Position numbers and translations under genes: made by a program
The notes under the pieces: generated by a model
The model's database searches: none
What the model was told of the DNA's origin: nothing
The model's input: only the letters and a program-made list of their open reading frames with translations
Assembly (NCBI GenBank): GCA_964447925.1
Contig: CAYUUP010000016.1
Location: forward strand, 1 to 23,371
Source of the DNA: CAYUUP01 sp964447925
GTDB taxonomy: Bacteria; Bacillota; Clostridia; Oscillospirales; Oscillospiraceae
Direction of reading: 5' to 3'
DNA: 23,371 nucleotides
Shown here: positions 1 through 5,721 of the stretch, one piece after another
Numbering within the stretch: the first letter of the stretch is position 1
How the letters are laid out: the number at the start of each line of letters is the position of its first letter

Positions 1-331
1 CATCCTTTCTGGAGGCAATATGGATGTCATCACCAAGTCCTCTCTGATCCAGCACGGCCTGGTGAGCCGGGGCCGTATCTTCACATTTTCTGTCCAATTG
101 CCTGACCGCCCCGGTGAGCTGCTGCGGGTAGCGGGGATTTTAGCCCGGGAGAATGGAAATATCATCAAGCTGGATCACAATCAGTTCGTCAATATCAACC
201 GTCAGAGCGGGGTGGAACTGCGGGTGACGCTTGAGGCCGAAGGCCACGCCCACAGGGCCGCCATTCTGGAGGCGCTGCGGGCCGAGGGCTACAACGCCCA
301 GGTGGTGCTGACGGAGGAGATTTACTCCTGA
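1..331 (+). CDS. Threonine ammonia-lyase, C-terminal ACT-domain part (5' end outside window)
   Basis: The reading frame is open from base 2, so this is the 3' end of a gene that begins before the window. The first visible residues read ILSGGNMDV, the motif just before the regulatory domain of short (TdcB/IlvA-type) PLP-dependent threonine dehydratases. These enzymes deaminate threonine to 2-oxobutyrate, feeding isoleucine synthesis or threonine catabolism. About 109 residues are visible. After a short linker, FSVQLPDRPGELLRVAGIL begins a single ACT domain, which in this family senses amino acids such as isoleucine or valine. The ATG at base 20 lies inside the conserved motif and should not be taken as a start. 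A strong hairpin terminator follows at once. The catalytic PLP domain cannot be seen, so whether the enzyme is biosynthetic or catabolic is open. Confidence 0.85.
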   Translation, partial: ILSGGNMDVITKSSLIQHGLVSRGRIFTFSVQLPDRPGELLRVAGILARENGNIIKLDHNQFVNINRQSGVELRVTLEAEGHAHRAAILEALRAEGYNAQVVLTEEIYS

Positions 332-338
332 GTTCGAG

Positions 339-379
339 GCCCTCCGTCGTCCGTCAGATTCAGGCGGCGGAGGGCTTTT
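339..379 (+). terminator. Rho-independent terminator of the threonine ammonia-lyase gene
   Basis: An 11-base arm at 339-349 (GCCCTCCGTCG) pairs with 365-375 (CGGCGGAGGGC) through one G-T wobble. A run of four T follows at 376-379. It starts 7 bases after the stop codon, the usual geometry for an intrinsic terminator. Confidence 0.85.
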
Positions 380-427
380 ATCTGAAAAGCGGACGGCCCA
401 GACCCATGGCCCAATTGCCGGGTGGGA

Positions 428-541
428 GGGAGAGTAGACTTCCGGGCTGGACGCGGGGCAGCTTTCGTCGAGAGGATGTGCCCTGGTTCCGCCTTGTATC
501 CTATGTCGGAACGGGCCAGGCGGTGCGGAACTGCACATTAC
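428..541 (+). promoter_or_regulatory. Candidate structured RNA leader upstream of rpe
   Basis: The 216 bases between the terminator and rpe hold no convincing gene, but this part has nested complementarity. TTCCG 440-444 pairs with CGGAA 526-530. CTGG 447-450 pairs with CCAG 516-519. GGGCA 456-460 pairs with TGCCC 479-483, and TTCCG 487-491 with CGGAA 507-511. The loop bases 475-481 (GATGTGC) can pair with 533-539 (GCACATT) as a pseudoknot with one wobble. An alternative helix, CCTGG 482-486 with CCAGG 516-520, would break two of these, so a two-state switch is conceivable. The AGAGTAGA at 431-438, the GCGGTG at 520-525 and the pseudoknot recall the tetrahydrofolate riboswitch, but its conserved GCGTTAAGTG and closing P1 helix are not found. 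Class and function are unproven. No clear promoter or T-run was seen. Confidence 0.3.
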
Positions 542-595
542 GAAAGAGCATAACAGAAAAATATGGCCATACCGCAAACGAAAGGTAAAATTTTC

Positions 596-1267
596 ATGAA
601 GAACAAAAATCAGACGGTATTCATCGCGCCATCCATCCTCTCCGCCGACTTTGCCCGGCTGGGGGCGGACATCGACCGGGTCAAGACGGCGGATTGGCTC
701 CACTTTGACGTGATGGATGGTGCATTCGTGCCAAATCTCTCCTTTGGACTCCCCGTCTGCCGGGATGTGCGGCGGTATACTGATCTCTTTCTGGATGTCC
801 ACCTGATGATTGAGAAGCCCGACCGCTATATTCGGGAATTTGCCAGGGCAGGGGCGGATATGATCTCCGTCCATCTGGCGGCCGACCACCCCACAGGTAT
901 TGTCAGGGCGTTGGCCCTGATGGAGGAATTCGGCGTCAAGAAGGCGGTGGCCCTGCGGCCCATTACCTCGGCCCGAGCCATTCTGCCCTATGTGGAGCAG
1001 CTGGATATGGTGCTGGTGATGACGGTGGAGCCGGGTTTCGGCGGCCAGCCCTTTCTGCAGGAACAGCTGGACACCATCCGCCAGGTGCGGTCAATTTTGG
1101 ATGATTATAACCCTAAATGCCGGCTGGAAGTGGACGGAGGGATTGACCCCCGAACCGCCCCCTTGGTGATAGAAGCAGGAGCGGATGTGCTGGTGGCAGG
1201 CTCCGCTGTTTTTGGAGCGGAGGACCCTTCCGCTGCCATTGCTGCTCTGCGGGAGGCTTCCCGATGA
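596..1267 (+). CDS. rpe: Ribulose-phosphate 3-epimerase
   Basis: Interconverts ribulose 5-phosphate and xylulose 5-phosphate in the cytoplasmic pentose phosphate pathway. The 223-residue product has the normal family length and a TIM-barrel pattern. It opens with IAPSILSADFARLG. The expected metal and acid-base residues are visible: H36 and D38 in LHFDVMDG, H69 in DVHLMI and D180 in EVDGGI. MTVEPGFGGQ near 142-151 is the flexible phosphate-gripping loop. I chose the ATG at 596, which has AAAGG 10 bases upstream. An in-frame ATG at 563 would add 11 non-conserved residues and lacks a ribosome binding site. The stop overlaps the recR start as ATGA, so the two are likely translationally coupled. 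The upstream leader may control both genes. The family call is firm. Confidence 0.95.
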   Translation: MKNKNQTVFIAPSILSADFARLGADIDRVKTADWLHFDVMDGAFVPNLSFGLPVCRDVRRYTDLFLDVHLMIEKPDRYIREFARAGADMISVHLAADHPTGIVRALALMEEFGVKKAVALRPITSARAILPYVEQLDMVLVMTVEPGFGGQPFLQEQLDTIRQVRSILDDYNPKCRLEVDGGIDPRTAPLVIEAGADVLVAGSAVFGAEDPSAAIAALREASR

Positions 1268-1872
1268 ATATGCAGTATTTCCCCCCGGCCCTGGAGAAGC
1301 TGATACAGCAGTTTGCCCGACTGCCGGGTATCGGTGTAAAATCCGCCCAACGTCTGGCTTTTTTTGTCCTCTCCCTACCGGAGGATGAGGCGGATGCCTT
1401 TGCCGATGCCATCCGGGACGCCAAGCGAACGGTGACCACCTGCCCCATCTGCCAAGGGCTGACAGAGGGAGAAGGCCCCTGCGCTCTTTGCCGCAGTGCC
1501 ACTCGGGACAGTTCCACTATCTGTGTGGTGGCTGACCCTAAGGACGTGGTGGCTATGGAGCGGGGTGGGGGATACCGGGGGAGTTATCACGTCCTCCACG
1601 GTGTTATATCTCCCATGAACCGGGTGGGGCCGGATGATCTGCGTATCAGCTCTCTGATCCAGCGGGTGGCTGCCGGTGGGGTGGATGAAGTCATTATGGC
1701 CACCAATCCCGACACTGAGGGGGAGGCCACTGCCATGTATCTTGCCCGAATGCTTAAGCCTTTTGGTGTCAGAGTTACCCGCCTTGCCTACGGCGTGCCG
1801 GTGGGCAGCCACCTGGAATATGCCGACCAGGTGACCCTGATGCGGGCGCTGGAAGGGCGGCAAGAGCTTTGA
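1264..1872 (+). CDS. recR: Recombination mediator protein RecR
   Basis: RecR acts with RecO (and RecF) to load RecA on gapped DNA during recombinational repair. The 202-residue product is close to the usual length of about 200. A helix-hairpin-helix DNA-binding segment near 10-35 contains LPGIGVKSAQR. A four-cysteine zinc finger follows (C60, C63, C73, C76). The Toprim domain runs from about 85 to 178 and includes VVADPKDV and ATNPDTEGEAT. The C-terminal LAYGVPVGSHLEYAD is typical of the family. The start overlaps the rpe stop by four bases. A second ATG two codons in could also serve. Many Firmicutes pair recR with dnaX and ybaB; neither is present, so pairing with rpe is a local arrangement. 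Confidence 0.95.
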   Translation: MNMQYFPPALEKLIQQFARLPGIGVKSAQRLAFFVLSLPEDEADAFADAIRDAKRTVTTCPICQGLTEGEGPCALCRSATRDSSTICVVADPKDVVAMERGGGYRGSYHVLHGVISPMNRVGPDDLRISSLIQRVAAGGVDEVIMATNPDTEGEATAMYLARMLKPFGVRVTRLAYGVPVGSHLEYADQVTLMRALEGRQEL

Positions 1873-1923
1873 ATGCTGGAAGAGATGGCATTATTTTCCT
1901 CGGCTTTCGACAAAGCCTTCCGA

Positions 1924-1952
1924 TTGACAGCGAATGCCGAGAGTGCTATACT
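1924..1952 (+). promoter_or_regulatory. Sigma-A-type promoter for rubrerythrin
   Basis: TTGACA at 1924-1929 and TATACT at 1947-1952 are separated by exactly 17 bases, and a TG sits one base before the -10 (extended -10). This predicts a transcript start near 1959 and a leader of about 107 bases. A small hairpin (GGCTTT 1902-1907 with AAAGCC 1912-1917) lies just upstream and may weakly end the recR transcript, but it lacks a T-run. Confidence 0.8.
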
Positions 1953-2065
1953 GATAACAGGAGTCGATGGCGAGTGGCTGCGCCGTCAGCTTTTGAATGT
2001 GAGGCAAACAACACACCGGCCCCAGCGAAAAGTGATGGGCCGACAGACACAAGGAGGTCTTTATC

Positions 2066-2608
2066 GTGGCAAACAACCCCTATGCAGGCACCAAAACCGA
2101 ACAGAACCTCTGGGAGGCCTTTAGCGGAGAGACGCAGGCCCGGACCAAATATGCCTTTTATGCTTCTGTAGCAAAAAAGGCGGGCTATGAGCAGATCGCA
2201 GCCCTCTTTTTGGAGACGGCGGAAAATGAAAAGGAACACGCCAAGTTGTGGTTCAAGGCATTGGGTGAGCTGGGTGACACGGAGGAGAACCTGCTCCACG
2301 CTGCCGAGGGTGAGAACTATGAGTGGACTGATATGTATGAACGCATGGCAAAGGATGCCGAGGATGAGGGATTTCATGAACTGGCTGCCCAGTTCCGAGC
2401 GGTGGGTGCCATCGAAAAGACCCACGAGGAGCGTTATCGAAAGCTGTTAAGCAATGTGAAGGCTCAGGAGGTCTTCAAAAAGAGCGGTGTAAGTATTTGG
2501 GTGTGCCGCAACTGCGGCCATGTGGTGGTGGGCCTTGCTGCCCCGGAGATTTGCCCTGTCTGTAACCATCCCCAAGCGTATTTTGAGCTTCAGGCCAGAA
2601 ACTATTGA
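2066..2608 (+). CDS. Rubrerythrin (diiron peroxidase)
   Basis: Cytoplasmic non-haem iron peroxidase that reduces hydrogen peroxide in anaerobes. The 180-residue product has the classic two-part build. The N-terminal ferritin-like four-helix domain (about 10-130) carries diiron ligands in SGETQAR (E22), ENEKEH (E55, H58) and AIEKTHE (E117, H120). The C-terminal rubredoxin-like domain has C147, C150, C163 and C166 for one iron. It starts with GTG at 2066, supported by a perfect AAGGAGGT 8 bases upstream. Its own near-consensus promoter lies at 1924-1952. A GC hairpin (CGGCCC 2017-2022 with GGGCCG 2037-2042) sits in the leader a few bases before the ribosome binding site. I did not recognise a PerR-type box. 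It converges on rnc across two hairpins. Confidence 0.95.
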   Translation: MANNPYAGTKTEQNLWEAFSGETQARTKYAFYASVAKKAGYEQIAALFLETAENEKEHAKLWFKALGELGDTEENLLHAAEGENYEWTDMYERMAKDAEDEGFHELAAQFRAVGAIEKTHEERYRKLLSNVKAQEVFKKSGVSIWVCRNCGHVVVGLAAPEICPVCNHPQAYFELQARNY

Positions 2609-2622
2609 TTAAAGCTCAGAGG

Positions 2623-2646
2623 GCCGCAGGGGATTTCCTCTGCGGC
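2623..2646 (+). terminator. Hairpin downstream of rubrerythrin, probable terminator
   Basis: GCCGCAGGGG (2623-2632) pairs with CCTCTGCGGC (2637-2646) through one G-T wobble around a four-base loop. It starts 14 bases after the rubrerythrin stop codon. The following GTTCTGTTCT is T-rich but not a clean T-run, so its strength is uncertain. Confidence 0.55.
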
Positions 2647-2698
2647 TCGCGTTCTGTTCTGAAAAAATTCCTCATAATTTGATGCTTTGACAATCTGA

Positions 2699-2727
2699 GG
2701 ACGGCGGAGACTGGTACTCCGCCGCCC
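2699..2727. terminator. Bidirectional hairpin between convergent rubrerythrin and rnc
   Basis: GGACGGCGGAG (2699-2709) and CTCCGCCGCCC (2717-2727) form a long GC stem with a 7-base loop. On the - strand it lies 12 bases after the rnc stop, and a run of six T (A at 2662-2667 on the + strand) follows further on. On the + strand it is followed by TTACACATTGTTTT. It could serve both converging transcripts. Confidence 0.55.
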
Positions 2728-2739
2728 TTACACATTGTT

Positions 2740-3420
2740 TTATCTCCGCTTTTGCAGCAGCTCCAAAGCACCTCGGGCGGCGTTCTGTTCCGCCTCCTTT
2801 TTGCTGTGACCTGTGCCGCTGCCCACCACCTCACCGTTCAGCAGGACTTCCATGGAGAACTGCTTGGCGTGGTCGGGTCCGGATTCGCTCGCCAGCCGGT
2901 AGGACAGTTCCTGTCCATTTTTGCGCTGAACCAGCTCTTGCAAGGCGGTCTTGTAGTCATGCGTACCCTGGCTGACCTGGATGCTCTGTTCCAAAATAAA
3001 TTTTTTGATGATGCCTGTGGCAGCGGTCAGCCCTCCGTCCAGATAGACAGCGGCCAGCACGGACTCCACAGCATCGGCCAAAATGGAGGGGCGGGTGTGT
3101 CCACCACCCAACTCCTCACCTCGGCCCAGTTTCAGATAGCTGCCCAGTTCCAGTCCCTGGGCCACTACCACCAAGCTGCCCTCGCAGACCAAGCTGGCCC
3201 GCAGTCGGGTCAACTCTCCCTCAGGGACATGAGGATAGTTTCGGAACAGATGGTCGGCCACCACCATGCCCAGAACAGCGTCACCCAGAAATTCCAAACG
3301 TTCATTGCTCTCCAGCTTCTTCCACCGGTGTTCATTGGCATAGGAGCTGTGGGTTAGGGCGTTTTCCAGCAGAGCAATATTTTTAAAGCGGTAGCCCAGC
3401 CGTTCTTCCAGCGTCCTCAT
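2740..3420 (-). CDS. rnc: Ribonuclease III
   Basis: Endonuclease that cuts double-stranded RNA, matures rRNA precursors and trims some mRNAs. The 226-residue product has the usual length and order: an RNase III catalytic domain at about 5-150 and a double-stranded RNA-binding domain at about 155-226. The signature NERLEFLGD lies at 39-47. The catalytic metal residues E40, E43, D47, D115 and E118 are all present, the last two in ILADAVESVLAAVYLDGG. The dsRBD ends with the typical GHSKKEAEQNAARGALELL. The start overlaps the plsX stop by four bases (ATGA), implying coupled translation. It is the last gene of the six-gene - strand operon. In many Firmicutes smc follows directly; here it does not. 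Confidence 0.96.
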   Translation of the reverse strand: MRTLEERLGYRFKNIALLENALTHSSYANEHRWKKLESNERLEFLGDAVLGMVVADHLFRNYPHVPEGELTRLRASLVCEGSLVVVAQGLELGSYLKLGRGEELGGGHTRPSILADAVESVLAAVYLDGGLTAATGIIKKFILEQSIQVSQGTHDYKTALQELVQRKNGQELSYRLASESGPDHAKQFSMEVLLNGEVVGSGTGHSKKEAEQNAARGALELLQKRR

Positions 3421-4421
3421 AGCTGCACCGCCTGGGCGATGGCCTCAGACAGGCCGCTCTCCGCCGCCTGCGATGCCTGACGGATGGCATTCTGGAAAGC
3501 GTAAGCGTCTGATGATCCATGGGCCTTGATAACCGGGCGGGTAATGCCCAGCAGGGCGGTGCCGCCGGTTTCCCGGTAGTCCATCGCCCTTTTGAAATCG
3601 GCAATGCCGTCCTTTAAAAGCAGGGCGGCTACCTTGGTCTTGGCGGACTTCAAAAACATCTGCTTCATCCTGCTGGACATATAGGATGCGGTACCCTCCA
3701 GTGTCTTGAGGAAGATATTCCCTGTAAAACCGTCAGCCACGATGACATCGGCTTTACCCTCGGCGGCCTCACGGCCTTCAACGTTGCCAATGAAATTCAG
3801 CGTTCCCGTCTCTCCGACGGCGGAGAGCAGGCCATATACCTGCTGATAGAGGGGCGTCCCCTTGGATGACTCGGAGCCGATGTTCAAAAGGCCTACTCTG
3901 GGATTTTCCGTCCCTAGCAGGGTGCGGGCGCAGCAGGCGCCCATATGGGCGAACTGAACCATATACTCCGGCGTGCATTCGGAGTTAGCTCCGGCGTCAA
4001 TGAGAATGCAGCCCCGCGCTCCCACGGGGATGACCGGGGCCACGGCGGCCCGCTTGACACCCTTGATGCGTTTGACAATGAGAGTTGCCCCGGCTAGCAG
4101 AGCACCGGTAGAGCCGGCTGAAACCAGAGCGTCCCCGCCGCCGTCCCGCAGGAGGTTCAGCCCCACCGTCAGGGAGGAATCCCGCTTGCGGCGGCAGACC
4201 ATAGTGGGGTCATCACACATCTCTACGATTTCGGTGGCGTTTACAATTTCAACGCCCTCCGGCAATCGGGTATGGCCTTGAACCTCCAGAGCCTTTTGAA
4301 GCTCCTCCTGGCGGCCCACAAGAATGACCTCACAACCATAGAGACGGTTGGCTGCCAGCGATCCCTCCAACGGAGCGGCAGGAGCCAGGTCACCGCCCAT
4401 GGCGTCCACGATAATCTTCAT
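3417..4421 (-). CDS. plsX: Phosphate acyltransferase PlsX
   Basis: Membrane-associated enzyme that makes acyl-phosphate from acyl-ACP, the acyl donor that PlsY uses for phosphatidic acid synthesis. The 334-residue protein matches the family length. It opens with the conserved MKIIVDAMGGDLAP. The motif DPTMVCRRKRDSS and the stretch around DALVSAGSTGALLAG are typical of the Rossmann-like PlsX fold, as is the later ADVIVADGFTGNIFLKTLEG. The C-terminal GGTALLGITRPVIKAHGSS is also characteristic. It overlaps trmFO upstream and rnc downstream by four bases each. The acpP gene that often lies between plsX and rnc is missing here. Confidence 0.96.
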   Translation of the reverse strand: MKIIVDAMGGDLAPAAPLEGSLAANRLYGCEVILVGRQEELQKALEVQGHTRLPEGVEIVNATEIVEMCDDPTMVCRRKRDSSLTVGLNLLRDGGGDALVSAGSTGALLAGATLIVKRIKGVKRAAVAPVIPVGARGCILIDAGANSECTPEYMVQFAHMGACCARTLLGTENPRVGLLNIGSESSKGTPLYQQVYGLLSAVGETGTLNFIGNVEGREAAEGKADVIVADGFTGNIFLKTLEGTASYMSSRMKQMFLKSAKTKVAALLLKDGIADFKRAMDYRETGGTALLGITRPVIKAHGSSDAYAFQNAIRQASQAAESGLSEAIAQAVQL

Positions 4422-5719
4422 AGCTTGACCTCCTTCAACGCATCCAGAGCTCTCTGGCTCAAGGCGGCGTTTTTGTTGCGTTTCCCCTTCACCCGATAGC
4501 CCAAGGGAGGGATGATGCCGAAGTTGATGTTCATAGGCTGAAACTGAGTAATACTCCCGTTGCTGATATAGAGGGCCAAGGCGCCTATAGCGGTTTCGGC
4601 GGGGAAATCAGCCGGGTTTCTGCCCAGCATCCGATTGGCCAGTTCGATGCCCGCCAGTAAGCCGGAGGCAGTGGACTCCACATAGCCCTCCACTCCGGTA
4701 ATCTGTCCGGCAAAGGACAGCCTTGGCTCCTTCTTCACCCGGTAATAGCGATCCAACAGTCTGGGAGAGTCCAGATAGGTGTTCCGGTGCATCACGCCAT
4801 ATCGGACAAATTCTGCCTGCTCCAGCCCCGGAATCATAGAAAAGACCCGGCGCTGCTCCGGAAAAGCCAGGTGGGTTTGGAAGCCTACCAGATTATATAC
4901 CGTCCCGTTGGCGTTGTCCCGCCGGAGCTGCACCACAGCATAAGGCTCCCGGCCGGTGCGGGGGTCGGGGAGGCCCACTGGCTTCAGAGGGCCGTAGCAC
5001 AGCGTTTGCTTCCCTCGCCGGGCCATGACCTCCACCGGCATACAGCCCTCAAAGACGTTCTGATCCTCAAATCCGTGGAGAATAGACTGGCGGGCTGCAC
5101 AGAGCGCAGTCCAGAAAGCGGTATATTCCTCCTGATTCATGGGGCAGTTGATGTAGTCCGGCGTACCCCGGTCATAGCGGGAGGCAAACCACGCCTTTGA
5201 CATGTCGATACTCTCAAAAGTTACCAGGGGAGCGGCGGCATCGAAAAAGTGGAGATAGCCCGTCTGACCCAAATGGGCGGCAATATCCGCTGCCAGGGCG
5301 TCAGATGTCAGAGGGCCGGAAGCCAGGATGACTTCTCCCTCCGAGGGGATCTCCGTCACCTCACCGGGAATGACCGTGATATTGGGGTGGCTGCGGATCC
5401 GATCGGTCACTGCCCGGGAAAAGCCCAGACGATCCACAGCCAGGGCGCTGCCTGCCGCCACCCGGTGGGTGTCGGCACAGGAGAGAATAAGACTGCCACA
5501 CCGACGCAGTTCCTCCTTCAGCAGACCCACGGCGTTTTCCAGTTGGTCGCTGCGCAGGGAGTTGGAGCAGACCAGCTCGGCAAAGTCCCGACTATGGTGG
5601 GCGGGGGTGGACTTTTCCGGCTTCATCTCCCGGAGCAGAACAGGGATGCCCCGCTCCGCCAGCTGCCAAGCGGCTTCGCAGCCTGCCAGCCCTGCGCCAA
5701 CGACTGTTGCCTGTTCCAT
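4418..5719 (-). CDS. trmFO: Methylenetetrahydrofolate-tRNA-(uracil-54-C5)-methyltransferase TrmFO
   Basis: FAD-dependent enzyme that makes ribothymidine at position 54 of tRNAs, taking the carbon from methylene-tetrahydrofolate and electrons from NAD(P)H. The 433-residue product matches the family. The FAD-binding motif GAGLAGCEAAWQLAERG lies at 8-24. The family-typical REMKPEKSTPAHHS and AELVCSNSLRSD follow at about 30-60. The C-terminal part has FAGQITGVEGYVESTASGLLAGI, which closes the FAD site, and NGSITQFQPMNINFGIIPPL, typical of this family rather than its relative MnmG. GGAGGT lies within the end of topA, 8 bases before the ATG. The gap to topA is two bases, and topA-trmFO is a common Firmicutes pair. 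The stop overlaps plsX. Confidence 0.96.
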   Translation of the reverse strand: MEQATVVGAGLAGCEAAWQLAERGIPVLLREMKPEKSTPAHHSRDFAELVCSNSLRSDQLENAVGLLKEELRRCGSLILSCADTHRVAAGSALAVDRLGFSRAVTDRIRSHPNITVIPGEVTEIPSEGEVILASGPLTSDALAADIAAHLGQTGYLHFFDAAAPLVTFESIDMSKAWFASRYDRGTPDYINCPMNQEEYTAFWTALCAARQSILHGFEDQNVFEGCMPVEVMARRGKQTLCYGPLKPVGLPDPRTGREPYAVVQLRRDNANGTVYNLVGFQTHLAFPEQRRVFSMIPGLEQAEFVRYGVMHRNTYLDSPRLLDRYYRVKKEPRLSFAGQITGVEGYVESTASGLLAGIELANRMLGRNPADFPAETAIGALALYISNGSITQFQPMNINFGIIPPLGYRVKGKRNKNAALSQRALDALKEVKL

Positions 5720-5721
5720 AG

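Noticed and set aside
20..331. A stand-alone 103-residue ACT-domain protein starting at the ATG at 20
   Set aside because: The frame is open to the window edge and the bases before the ATG encode the conserved ILSGG part of threonine ammonia-lyase, so the ATG is internal.
380..595. T-box leader upstream of rpe
   Set aside because: No match to the conserved antiterminator sequence (GGGTGGNACCGCG-type) and no terminator T-run; the gene is also not an amino-acid or synthetase gene.
140..889. Long - strand open frame across the threonine ammonia-lyase end, the leader and rpe
   Set aside because: It is antisense to two well supported genes and a terminator, and its translation shows no family resemblance.
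1959..1996. Nine-codon leader peptide ahead of rubrerythrin (ATG at 1967)
   Set aside because: The AGGAG is only 3 bases from the ATG, too close for efficient initiation, and the peptide has no recognisable regulatory content.
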